In this document: piece after piece, positions 45,066 to 56,292 of the stretch | How positions within the stretch are numbered: position 1 is the stretch's first letter | Layout: each line of letters begins with the position of its first letter | Origin: Eimeria necatrix | Taxonomy: Eukaryota > Apicomplexa > Conoidasida > Eucoccidiorida > Eimeriidae | Length of the DNA: 64,000 bases | Reading direction: 5' to 3' | Assembly (NCBI RefSeq): GCF_000499385.1 | Contig: NW_013651724.1 | Location: 1-64,000, forward strand | Notes under the pieces: model-generated | What the model saw: only the letters and a program-made list of their open reading frames with translations | The model's database searches: none | Told to the model about the DNA's origin: nothing | Position numbers and translations under genes: made by a program

Positions 45066-48000
45066 TTACTTCCTCTGTTCAGCCAGCGTGCTTGCTGGCG
45101 TGCTTGCGGATGCTTGTTTTCCGTTCCTGTGGCCAACAGAAGCAACCTGCGCGGCTCGCGACTGTACTGACTCGACATGGTGACCAATTAAAGCACTGAC
45201 GTGCCCAACTTGCTTTGCCCAGGCCTCTGCTAGTCCACTGCCCGCTACTGAAACAGCTGTTACACCCTTGATTGCGCCCGAGGAAGCGCCGGACCCCAAC
45301 CTCGGTGGAAACAGCCCTCCACTGTCGGCCTCTGATGAGCCGCGCTTCAGCCACGACTGTAGACCACGAGACACAGAGTCGACTGCTGAACGTAAGCACC
45401 AAGCCAGCGACAAAAATGCAGCTTTCAACATTGAGGCATTACGCAGCATGTGTGCATACTGCGGCCAAAGTCGGTACCATCCTCTGATATCTCAGGATGA
45501 TTCCCACCAAATACTGCCGCGAGGGAATTAACCAAGCACAATAAAATATCATACCATCGTCCAGTCGAAGCCTGTGCAGCTGCTTGTGCAACTCTTTTGG
45601 AGGTTGCTGGTGTTCACTTCCGGTCTTGCTTACGACAGGCTCCTGAGCTGATTCGTCTGCTTCCCCGTGCGCCTCGTGCGGTGAGTGCAACAGCAACTCA
45701 AATGCTGCAAGACAAATACGAGTTCACGTTACTTGTCAACCTGCTCATATGTAATGCACTCTTACACGCTTGGAAGCGTGCCCAAGTAGCTATAGATCAC
45801 TTCCCTTACGAGTATTCTCGGTGTCTAACAGTGTCTACCACCAAATTGGTCTGCCATCTAGTAACTGGTCCGCACCTGGAAGTGGAGAAACAGGCAGGAG
45901 TGAAAGTCGTTCATTTGGCTCGAGAAGGGGCGGCAGAGGTGCGTTTACAACGAATTCTTTGAGACCTGAGGCACCGATGCCGCCCGCTTCGCACTCAGTT
46001 GAGGGCAAAAGAGCCCAAATTAGAGACTTCGATGCAGAAAATCCCGCTCCCACGCGCTTTCTGAAAACGGTAATATAGCAAGCGCAACAACAAAGCGAAG
46101 AATTAGGTACCAAACAAAACAGAGCACCAGACATTTAACGCGACTTGCCTTATTAGCAGCAAAGACGGAAGCTTACTCCAGTTCTCTAGCAAGGACTGGC
46201 TCAAGCCATTGCCTTCCTTTATCCGCCGCTTCTCTAAGAGATTCTGAGCAGCGGCGGCAGCCTGCTCCAGCTTCTATTATCTTGCGAAGCGTGGCTGGTA
46301 AACCACTCAGGCGTTCACAGCCTTTGCAACTCCGTGTAAGTGGCGAATGTCCATCTAGTGCCTCGGCTAGTAATTCTGTGTCAACTAGGACTTGTAGTAG
46401 ATGCCGTTGAAGCGATGCTGTCTTATAGCGACCATCCAAACGCTGCTGTTGCCGTTCCTTCGCCTCATTTATCGCAGCGACTGCAATGGAAGCCACTTCT
46501 TCGGAAGCAACGAGTTTCATCGCGAACAGCAACACAGGGGAGTCTGATAGTTCCTTCACCCTGCACAAGCAGGCGCACATAAAGCACAAGACACAGGCCT
46601 GTGCGCTCTCCTCATAAAAAAGCTTATCCGCCATGCCCAGCTACGTGGATAAAGTGCGTGCAAAAACATGCGCCGTGGACCTTTCGTGTGTCCGAAGCAT
46701 CGCGCCGGCAGCTGGTATCCAGAAACCTAGACCTTGACACTCATTTACTTACTTCAAGCACTTCAGAGATGCCACAACATGCCTGCTAACGTCTAGCAAG
46801 AACGACATTGCACCTCCAGATACGTCGAGAACAGTTTCACTCGCTGAGATGACAGCAGCGATACGCGTAAGGGCAGGTAAGACGTAGTAAGTCCATAACA
46901 CATTGAACAAGCTACATTTTCGAATGCAAATAAATTTTGCAGAAAGGCACCGAAGTAGGTGTCTGGATGGTCAGCAACACTCTAAAGAATTCACCTTCAC
47001 TAGCTTGAGTAACTGATGTTCCACTGCTCCACTGCCACGCCGCCTGTAGCTCCTTCACCGCAAGCCTTACAAACGGCCAAAATCCAACAGCGTAGGCAAC
47101 AAAAGATGAAAAATATAGGTCGGGGAGAATCAATTGCGCGGCTGCCCTAGCAGTAGCAACCACTGGACAAGTTTCCAGGTTGTCCTCATGCTCATCCTCG
47201 CCCCGACAGCTGCCCTTCTCAAACATTTCAACGGCATTATTCTGCGCCCATGACGTAGAAAGTGTCCACTCAGAAAGAAATGCTGCTAATCGCTGCCGGC
47301 ACTTAACGGCTGTCGAACCCTGAAGCATCAAAGCCGTGGTCAAAGTCATTGCCAATAAGGTAGGAATCATTTGATGTAGAAGTCACTTAAGCCAATGGAA
47401 ATCATGCTGCTGTAAAATACACGCGACTTACTTCCGGCGTTCGGTCCCAAATACATGATACGGACGACTTCCTTATCCTAAGGGCGACTTCCTTATCCTA
47501 TAAATGCCGACCCACAGAAGCAAGGAACCAACGCTTCGTACGAAGGCAAAATGAAACTATGAAGAACTAGTGCTCTACTAAAGTAATTGTATTTGAACTT
47601 GCATGGTCTGAAGACGCCTCAGCATCACCGAAAGCGGCAAACAGCCACTCCACCCTTCGAGCATCCATAATCATTGCGGCTGATGTGTCTTGAATTCTGA
47701 TGCACAGCTCTTCCTCTCTTTCGTTAGCAGTAGTAGTGGCAGTGAGAATCGCCCTCTGCTTGAGCGGAGTAATACATTCTGTCAGGGACTGAAGAAAAGA
47801 GGCTGCAACAGCAGCGCGGAGAGGGACTGCAGCTTGCACTTCCTGTGAGCTTCTGGCGTCTCCAAACAGAGCGGCAATGTCTTTCAAATGAAGCCAAAGG
47901 TCCTTCTTAAAGGCTTCGTTGGAGCACTCGTCCTTCACTCCAGAGACAATCCGGGTCGTACAAGCTTCTGAGGAGGAAACAGATCAACAGCCAATGCAAC

Positions 48001-50017
48001 TTGTACGGAAATAGTCAGTCAGTCAGAGCGAACCATGAAATGACTCAGAACAGCGCATCTCCCTCGAATTTTCACTGCCGTACCGTTGTTTTCTATCTGT
48101 TGGCTGAGGAGCGGTAAAGCCTTCATACGTATCTCACAGACAGCAATGCATGCGTTGCTGCAAGATTCCCCGAGCGCTTGCAGCAGACACAACGTGCATG
48201 GAGGTAAAGGCATGTCAGAATATGCCCAGTGTTGATTTCCTTCAGCACCCAATTCCGTGGAACTTCTTTGCGGAGTGTCGCTAATCACAAATAGAGAACG
48301 TATGGGAAGTTTCCAGTGGCATCTCATCGTCTTAAGCCTCTCCAACAACTACGAACACACGAATGAGTGCGCAAGAACAAGCTGCATCACTAAAGATCAG
48401 TTCCCTGTTCCCTGTTACTCCGGCTACAAGGTTGTACGTAATCACCGAGCGCTGCCAGCTCACTATTAACCAGAAAGCGCGAATGTCTCTAAGGCTTCGT
48501 TGAGAGTCCTCTGAAGGGAAGAGACAAAGTTGCATCTTCAGTGGAGTGCTCCACCGCTGAACAAAGGCCGCTGTTCTAGCTCTGGGACACAATGCATCAT
48601 CATCGCAGCAACAGGCACGCCCCCACTCCCTGTTGTTGCAGCTGTCACTGCGGCAATGAGCAGCAAGCAGAGCGAAGACCCTTGCCAGCGCTCCAAGTGC
48701 CCATGAGATATCAACTGAGTCAAAGGGGTGGCTCGTGCAGAGGGCCGCCTCCGCCGCACGCACCGCTGCGAAACCGCTCGCCGAAACACCTGTGGCAGGG
48801 CTTTCTGTAATTTTCGGGTCCCCGTGAGCAGCACCATCTGCTGCAAGGGGTGCAAATAAAACTTCGGCTGCCTCTATAGAGGCAGAGAAAGCTAAAATGA
48901 TGGCTTCTGCTGCATGTACTGCCAGCAGTACCGTTTGTGAAATTTCAGTAGGATCGCTCCCTAAAAAATCTGACATAGAGGGGGCTGGTACGGTCGCTAC
49001 TTTCCCGTCTTTCTTCCTCCTTGTCATAATGGACTCCATAGCCTCTCCGCGAGCCGTAAAAAATACTCCTAAAAGCCACTTTGCTGCTGATGCGATCAGC
49101 TCGGTCTCACTAGTTTCTTCCAGAGAAGCTCGCCTGTCCAAGAGGTATAGAAGCGTAGCTGCAGCAGCCGCATCCGCTGCGACTGAAAGCCGTAACTCTG
49201 GAGAAGCAAGCTGGCGAAGTGCAAGGGCGCGCAATGATGACGTGAAGGACAGTGAGCTGCGCGTCGTCTGTTGAGCTAGAGCCCAGCAACCTGAAAGTTG
49301 CCGTTCTAGATACTGTTTGTCCCGTTGCTGCCAGTGCTGCTGCTTCCGTAGTTCGCAGACTACAGCCTTCGCCACTTCCGCCTTCTTACTCCCTTCAATC
49401 AGGACAAGGCGCGCTGCCTCAAGAAATTTTCGGGATCTAACGGCATCCCAAACTCGAGACGGCAACAATAAAAGCTGCTGCTGCAAATATCGAAGTGACC
49501 CTAGATGCTGCTGCGTGTTCTCTCGTTTTTCTTCAAAGTGGGGAAACAGCCGGAAGTTGCCAGTACCTTCCTTCCAGTCTATCTGTCGAACGTCGCAAGG
49601 AGAACTCACATATAGAGAAGAGTCAACTTCGTGGACACAGAGAAGGTCATCCAGTGGAGTGCTCTTCTGCAGAGGCAACCCATTTTCAAACCCGGCTTGC
49701 TGCTGTTGTTGGTCTCTCCTTTCGAAGTAATCGCTAGCTAAGGAAGACGCGAGCCGATGGAGCCCAAGACCAAATTCTCTTGTCTCCTTCAAAGCCTCCT
49801 CAGCCGCCTTCTGCATCGAAGAAATTGCAGGTAGTCCCTCGAGAAACGAGAGGTAGCGAACGCCCACGAGGGAGCGCAGTTCCTCAGCATCGTTTGCTTG
49901 TTGCAGCTGGAGCTGCCGCAGAACTTCCTGCACCTCTGGTACTGATTGTTGGCGAAAAACATCGTCAACTGCCAAAGGGCTTATCAGTACTGAGCTGGCG
50001 CTCAGGCCGGACTCCAT
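45066..50017 (-). CDS. COG1: conserved oligomeric Golgi complex subunit 1-like
   Basis: ATG 50017 opens a long first exon (to about 48440) with a typical COG1/Vps51-type N-terminus: DDVFRQQSVPEVQEVLRQLQ, then AEELRSLVGVRYLSFLEG and AISSMQKAAEEALKETREF. COG1 is part of the eight-subunit tether that receives intra-Golgi retrograde vesicles and so sustains glycosyltransferase localisation. Further minus-strand segments that look coding are at about 48324-48040, 47938-47570, 47370-46960, 46570-46180, 46080-45840, 45690-45560 and 45449-45066. The segment near 46.4 kb (SLQRHLLQVLVDTELLAEAL) and that near 45.9 kb (NERLSLLPVSPLPG) resemble the C-terminal region of COG1 ('QRALQLLYDLRYL', 'SQIRFGLLPLS'). 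Splice joins after exon one are not resolved, so the downstream extent rests on strand, spacing and weak similarity. Confidence 0.68.
47465..47500. repeat. 20-bp tandem duplication in a COG1 intron
   Basis: CGACTTCCTTATCCTA repeats after exactly 20 bp, with AGGG between the copies. It lies between two putative exons of the COG1-like gene. Confidence 0.85.
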
Positions 50018-50822
50018 TTGGGACAGCTGCTGTAGTATACTGTGACCGGGCTATCACTAGACCTGAAGTCTCATTGGAGATGAAACCAAAGACACAGTCT
50101 AGCTACAATGCAAACCTGCATAGCATCTGTACGTAAGAAAACGCAGAGGACCAACTTCGTGCGAGTGCATGTCTGGAGAACTTGACAGTGTGGAACTGGC
50201 TCAGTGCCCCCTGTTGAGTGGATCTGCTGTAACACAAGTCGTGAAATTTTGAATTACACAGTCGGGTACTGCTATATCAATGCGTCAACTTTCCGGGGAG
50301 AAACGAAGGGGGAAGATTGAGATCGCAAGTCAGAACGCCAAAACGTCTGCGACGCGATAACCAAAGCAACAGCAATAAAGGGAACACACATGCATCAGAA
50401 ATACCTCGACCTATTGTACAATAACATTAATTTCGGGAACAGGAAAGGACGAGAGCATGAAGAGGAGTTCCTTGTACAACCCTCCTGGGCCATCGGACTC
50501 ATGGGGCTGAGGCAGCATCCCGTGAATCATTATACATAAGTAGTGTAAAGTTTTGTGAGTGAAGGTCGAAACTGTCTGTTTTCATATTAGTTGGGAAGAC
50601 TGCTGCAGTCGTTTGACGCAGATTCACCTCCGTGGGGTGTTTGGCTGTGGTAAACTTGTTGACCGATCCAACAGGACTCTAGTGACTCCGCCTTGGCAAA
50701 TGAAGCAGGAACCTTTCCCTCAGCAGCCTCTGGTGAGCTTATAAAGAGTCTTGGAATATCAAAGTGCAAATAAAGTGAAGTAATGGCTCCAAGCAAGTCA
50801 ACTGCACCGGGCAACAAGAGAA
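50018..50822. other. divergent promoter region
   Basis: About 800 bp between the starts of the minus-strand COG1-like gene and the plus-strand membrane-protein gene. It has no coding signal and presumably carries both promoters. Confidence 0.55.
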
Positions 50823-51854
50823 ATGGCTCTCAGCAGGATCGTCATGCAGCTGCAGTGGCGGCCATTTTTCATAGCAGTTGCATCGTTTCTTTTGCATTTG
50901 ACTAAAGCAATGGGGGACGATTGGGAAGAGAAAGTGGGAGGCGGCGTTTATCCTGCAGTTGAGTATGTTGCCAACGAGCCCAACAAGACCTACAATATCC
51001 CAGTGGAGCTAAATGATGAACCGTTGGTTTTAATTCAATGGTCAACTGACGTGAGCCGCCGCCGCCGTGAGTTCCAATACTCCTTCCCCCCAGGTATTCT
51101 TGTAGTTGCACTATTAATGGCTGCCGGAGCATTTTTCTTGTGGAGTACAAAGCGCGGAGCTTTAACACATCGGGGAGAAGTACCCAGTGATGCAAATGCA
51201 ACTGATAAAGCTGTAAGTCCCGAGTATATTGAGGACTGTCTTTCGGGTTACCACGGCGTGGGACAAGACAGTTGCTCCGTTCTTCAGTCCGTTTTGAGGA
51301 AGCTCTCGGCAGACCTGCAAAGCGCCATGCGTGAAACCCATGAGAAGGAAAGCCTCGCAAGGGCCTTGTTGGACAAGGAAAACACAGAGGTAACGATCAA
51401 TATGGCTAACACTATTTCTTCTCTTTCGGAAGCCAGTGCCAAGTTAGCAGCCCCGGCAAAGGCTATAACCAACACACTAGAGATATTACAGCGTCCGCTT
51501 TCGGACAGCCAGGCGACTTTTCATCTAAACGGGGCATTGGAAGAGCTTCAAGCTGCCATACAGAATCCCCTTTACGATATGAAGCTAAAGGATGAGCTTA
51601 ATCTTGCCCTAGAGTATCTCAAACGTGTTGGCGAGGAGCCGGCATCTGAAACAAGCCTTCCCCAGATGAAAAATCTGCTAGGCGAGCAGCAGGACTTTGC
51701 CGAACAAAGTAACAGAACGACACTTGAGATGGTTGTTCAGTGTACAGCTTGGCTCGAAGCCTTGTTCCGCCAACAGCACACGCTTCTAGAGGCAGTGCCT
51801 ATCGTTTCCAAAGCAGTCGAAAATGTACGGACACAGTACGATTTTTTACTCTAA
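50823..51854 (+). CDS. single-pass membrane protein with helical cytoplasmic domain, function unknown
   Basis: An uninterrupted 343-codon frame begins at ATG 50823 (context GAGAAATGG). Residues 1-29 look like a signal peptide (WRPFFIAVASFLLHLTKA), followed by a short lumenal part of about 60 residues with one N-glycosylation sequon (NKT at about 54). A basic patch (RRRREF) precedes a single membrane span at about 91-107 (GILVVALLMAAGAFFLW). Residues about 130-343 are helical, with leucine-rich coiled-coil-like stretches (SVLQSVLRKLSADLQSA, LNGALEELQAAIQ, LKDELNLALEYLKRV). There are no introns. I do not recognise the family. A role as a membrane tether or organelle scaffold is only inferred from layout. 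Confidence 0.75.
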   Translation: MALSRIVMQLQWRPFFIAVASFLLHLTKAMGDDWEEKVGGGVYPAVEYVANEPNKTYNIPVELNDEPLVLIQWSTDVSRRRREFQYSFPPGILVVALLMAAGAFFLWSTKRGALTHRGEVPSDANATDKAVSPEYIEDCLSGYHGVGQDSCSVLQSVLRKLSADLQSAMRETHEKESLARALLDKENTEVTINMANTISSLSEASAKLAAPAKAITNTLEILQRPLSDSQATFHLNGALEELQAAIQNPLYDMKLKDELNLALEYLKRVGEEPASETSLPQMKNLLGEQQDFAEQSNRTTLEMVVQCTAWLEALFRQQHTLLEAVPIVSKAVENVRTQYDFLL

Positions 51855-52308
51855 TGCCATATTTCAGTGGTCCATTCACTGTTGTGTTCCAACCCAATGG
51901 TACCGTCGTACAAGCGCCTCGTAGACGGTTTTGGTTGCGCTGCTTCGATTTGTTGGATGGCATTTGGCTGCGGAGGTAGCCTGGATTTTTACCGCTGCTT
52001 TTTTTTTTCAATTCACGGCGGCAACAGGGCATGACTTCTTGACAATTTGCTGGTAAGAACGCTGCTCGATATACACCAGGGACCTACGATTTGTAGCCGT
52101 CGGCCACTGTGCTGTTTAAGCTCTACTGAACAAAAAGCAAGTCGCCCATATTCACGCTGAGTTGTGGGCATACGAGGAATGCAACGTACAAACAGGTTGT
52201 TAAGAAAGGGCATATATTCCCAAAAACTGCAACTTCAGTACCAGCTGGACTAGCGACGTAGAGCTCATGATCCCCAAGGGGCCGACTCCGCAATTTGGTT
52301 AAGAGTCG
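51855..52308. other. convergent intergenic region
   Basis: About 450 bp between the stop codons of the plus-strand membrane protein and the minus-strand ALG2 gene, with a poly-T run near 52001. No coding signal. Confidence 0.6.
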
Positions 52309-55300
52309 TTAGCCGGTGAGCCGTTTCAGCTGAGCTCTACAGTCTCCAGTTGGAAATTTCTCGGGAGCCTCTAAGTTGATTTCATCCCAAGGCCCTGTAG
52401 CTTCCTCAAGAATGCCATGAAGAGACCGGCGAAACACATCTGCGAAAAGTCAGACAGAAAACCTTCGTGCGATTCAGGCATATCCAAAGAGCAGTACAAA
52501 GAGAACGCGCCCTGTTTTCGTGCAGCACTTAGCACTAGCATCAGGCGGGGAACGTGGAACAATTTGCAGTTCACAAACCTGGCGAAAACCAACAAGCAGC
52601 GTGCGCCTCAGCTTTTGAGCGTAGAGCCTACAGGCATTAACAAAACTGGAGTAGACTGGCACTTGAAAGCAACGGCGCAGTTGTTGCCATGAACTGACAA
52701 GCGATTGATAGGGTGCTCGAGCTTTCGTAGCTATATATGCTCACAGCAAGCTCTTCAGGGCTGTCGCGCGATAACAGCAAGATTCGCTGGAGTGCTGCAG
52801 AGAACGATGCCGGCGTTGGTTCACAGAGGAAACCCTAGCAGAAATATGCACACACTACGCGCTTAGCTTTGACGCTGAGTATCCATGCTCAGATTTTTTC
52901 GTATACTTTTGCATGTCCTGTAGTTGTACTCGAAAACCCAAGATAGTCGAAGTAAGCTCCATGAAAACGCAAACGCCTCAGCAGCAGCATGCATATGTGG
53001 AAGCAGTCATATACCCTCTGTTTCCAAGCTTTACATATACATGTACGAATATAGGGAATTTTGAATAGGCTGAATCACACTTACAGTTTCTCCATCAACA
53101 ATGGTTTCTCTAGGTCCGCCCGTGTTGCATGCCACGGGGAGACTTCCAATAAACATCGCTTCACAGGGAACCTGAGCCAAATAAGCCTGTCGAGTAGTAC
53201 AACAGTAGTATGAAATCGTACCAGGCTACGGACTTTCCGAGTCAAACACTGGGAATGTGCTGCAGGGTAATGACCCATCTGCCATGCAGGCAACATAAGA
53301 CAATATAAGTTGCACTCCTCACAATGCCAAAGTGCTCGTCCGTCGGTGTGTAAAGTATGCAGGCACTCTTTTTGAGCAAAAACAACTTTAGAGGCAGCGA
53401 AACATTTTTAAGAAATAGAATATGCCTTCTCGACTTTTCTTCGTGGCCAGTCCCATTAACCCCAGCACCGTGAATCTTCTCAGAGTCAATAATTCTGAAA
53501 CTAAGCTGCTTCGCAAGATGCACAAGCCGCTGAAAATAGACACTGCACTCGGGCAAACGAGGATCAAAGCCTCCTGCAGCAAACAGAACGTGGATCAAAG
53601 CCTCCTGCAGCACATAGAATGTTTTCCATACGGATGACGGCGCCATATGCATTTGCCTCGTTTTTTTCTGTTCAGTTGTCTCATTCGGATTGCGTTTTAT
53701 CCTAGTAATCCGTTATCATTCTGTACTCTGTGCTCAGAGAAAGACCAACACTCAACTTATTGGGAACTAGTTTCTTAGTGATACTCTCTGTTCAGCTTGT
53801 GTCCAGGAGGGGACGTGCCGAAGATCTAGGAATCCAGTCTATAGGCTTCTCACGGATTGCGCGTCACCTGCTACAATCAAGTTGCATTTTATCTCTTGTG
53901 GAAGAGATGCCACAGCAGTTAATGCAAGCTCGATGTTCTTCTTTTCTTCGAATCGGTTAAGTGAAATGGCATAGGGCACTGACAAGTCAAATCTGAAACA
54001 ATGGAAAAAGACGCAACACAATGAATTGGCTTATACATAAGCTGTTATTTTGTTTGCTTCAGAAAGCTGCAAAAAATATCAACGACCCAAAGATGGTGCC
54101 AATCAGTAAGAAAATTGCCCCATCTGCGTGTACTGTTGTGCCCCATATGCACTTACTGTTGCAATTCGGCAAAAGATGATTCGCAGCCCTCACAGTCGCT
54201 GCGCCTATGAAATGCTTCCACTTCTGTACCGACAGGTGGATACAACACACGTAGCTTTTTGTCCCTGTGGAATAGCAGCGGAACATATGAGGCCAATGCA
54301 ATCGAACTATGCCGTTAGCACTCCTCCTTAGGCTGCTCTTCGTAGCAGATGTTGCTCCACATTCAAGATGTACACGTGATTTGAAGGCAACGCCCAACCA
54401 TCCGGATTTTCACGCACTTCAGGGACGGAAAGGTTCGACAGAAAGCATCTGCGGTGAACTCGGAGTTGACAAGAACCGCGTCACAAAACGCTGCAGTTAC
54501 GCAAGGCACTACAGGAGGGAGGGATAAGCAAACAACTACTGTAGTTCTGCGTATTAATTTTTTTAGGTGGGGAAAATTTACATCATACAGTGACCAGACA
54601 AAGTAGTTACTCGCCAATGCATAGTACTAGCGGTTTATAGAGGAGGAACGGAACACCGGAAGGCCTAGCAGTATGCATGTTTATCGGAATTCTGCATGCT
54701 TATAAGATCCAGAGATCGTGAGAGAAAAACTTTCAGCTTAGCTTAGAACATGTTGCAGTATGGTGAAGGTACGCGTTGTATGGACGGCGATACCGGTGGT
54801 CATTGCCTCAAGCTTGTCGAAAGGGTACCGGTAAAGGCGGCGTAAGAGCGATGGCTGACAGCTGGCCAGCAAGAGGTCAGGGAAGTGACCATAGAAAATA
54901 ACCTGTTGATTACAGTTATTTACAGCAAAAATATGGACCCCTAGCCATCTAAGGGTGAAAATGCGAAGGTCGTTCGAACTGGCTGCGGTGCCAATTTGCT
55001 ACCTCGGCGCAACTGAAACGCGGGCACGGAATCCTCTTACTTTCTTTCCAACTAGACGGAGTAAAGGATTCACTACTGCCACTTGGTCATTAAACACAAG
55101 ATCGTAGCCCACATGTCCTGCAGAGAAAACTACATGTAACTACACCTACACCGTGGCGCCTCAACTCATGGACAAAACGCCGACGCCCAGTTTTCCGTTT
55201 GTTTCTGCTCAACGTACCTGTCATTATGGCAGTTAATACTAGACATAGCATCCGCAGAACCGAGCAGAAGACACGAAAATGCCTTAGAATGCTGTGAGGC

Positions 55301-55749
55301 AAGAAGGACCCGAAGACAATAATGTTTAGCCTCGCTGAATAACCAAAACAACACCTCTGAACAAGGCAGCAACTCTTTCACGCAAACCATTAAACTGCGG
55401 TTAGTTTGTTGGAAGCTTTCTTGTTTCCAGTCGCTCTACGGAATGTGACTAGCCTGTCGCGGTGAAATGCATTGTACGCAGCTGGCTGATAAGGAAGCCG
55501 CGCCGCCACCTGATTGACTAAATCCACAAAAATTGTATTCATATTCGTGTATGTTTTACGGTCTTTTGAAGCTTCTAAGCATCTTCGTGTATCGAAGTAC
55601 GTGGTGAAGAGATCGACGGGACAGGGTCGGCGCCGTGTGCCTTCAAGGATGTTGTATGTTTGCAAGGCCGTCTGCAAAACAAGTTGCTCCGCACCACCAA
55701 CACCCAAATCCAGGTGAAAAAACGCTACTCTACTTGGTTTTCTGGGCAT
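52309..55749 (-). CDS. ALG2: ALG2 alpha-1,3/1,6-mannosyltransferase (dolichol pathway)
   Basis: Twelve exons join in phase: 55749-55478, 55291-55218, 55117-55041, 54902-54794, 54490-54418, 54264-54157, 53992-53868, 53573-53323, 53171-53085, 52834-52745, 52627-52579, 52439-52309, giving 481 residues. ALG2 adds the second and third mannoses to Man1GlcNAc2-PP-dolichol on the cytosolic face of the ER. Visible landmarks: RVAFFHLDLGVGGAEQLV at the N-terminus, YDLVFNDQVAVVNPLLRL, VIFYGHFPDLLLA, AVLVNSEFTADAF, VLYPPVG, SLNRFEEKKNIELAL and, at the C-terminal domain, DEHFGIVPCEAM. The last contains the GT4-family E-x7-E motif, split by an intron. VACNTGGPRETI and GFLCEPTPASF follow. All match known ALG2 proteins in order. 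The acceptor of exon eight lies in a 31-bp duplication, described separately. Confidence 0.95.
53561..53612. repeat. 31-bp-period duplication spanning an ALG2 splice acceptor
   Basis: GGATCAAAGCCTCCTGCAGC occurs at 53561 and again at 53592. On the minus strand each copy carries CTGCAG|GAGGCTTTGATCC, a potential 3' splice site plus the start of exon eight (GGFDP). Only the downstream copy (exon start 53573) keeps the ALG2 frame; use of the upstream copy would shift frame and meet a stop. Confidence 0.9.
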
Positions 55750-56292
55750 TTGTAGTTAACGAGCGAAATGCCTTCGAGAATGCTCCGAAAAGTTCGGAGG
55801 TGCTCGCTTGTTGTTGCTAGACAGGAACTGCTCTGAGTCTAGCGAAACGCCTGCACAGCAAGAGAAACAAAGTAAAGTCTGAATTAAATGTCAAACAGTA
55901 AACGCCTTTACCACAGACAACTCAGCAGAGGGGTCAGTTGCATGCGATCAGCCTTCACTGCCCCCAAACACCATTGCTGTGATTGTGCGGACTACATACC
56001 GCATTTACTTGTTCCATGTGGCTCGTAAGTCATGTCCTCGAGAGGCGCATGCGTTAAGTGCAGTTCACGCTTTACAGAAGAGCAGATGACTGATTTGATA
56101 TTCTCAGCGGCCCTACCCACCTTGCAAATGGTCGGTCTCTGTCCTGTGGCAGTCAAGTCACTGCACTTGAGCATGAGGTCACGCAGTTGGGGCTTCAGCA
56201 CAATTTTCGTTTCAGCAGACTGCCACATAGCCAGCGTATGACTATCATAACAGGCTATTCTGCGATGAAGCCGTCCTGTGGCCACTTGGGTA
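55750..56292. other. divergent promoter region
   Basis: About 540 bp between the ATG of ALG2 (minus) and the probable start of prolyl-tRNA synthetase (plus). No coding signal; it presumably contains both promoters. Confidence 0.55.

Noticed and set aside
45835..46134. Hydrophobic minus-strand frame as a separate small gene
   Set aside because: Its start is not supported and part of it fits a C-terminal COG1 segment entered through a TTTTCAG-type acceptor, so it is treated as an exon.
50902..51360. 152-codon minus-strand frame opposite the single-pass membrane protein
   Set aside because: It is fully contained in the better-supported plus-strand gene, which has a signal peptide, a membrane span and no stop for 343 codons.
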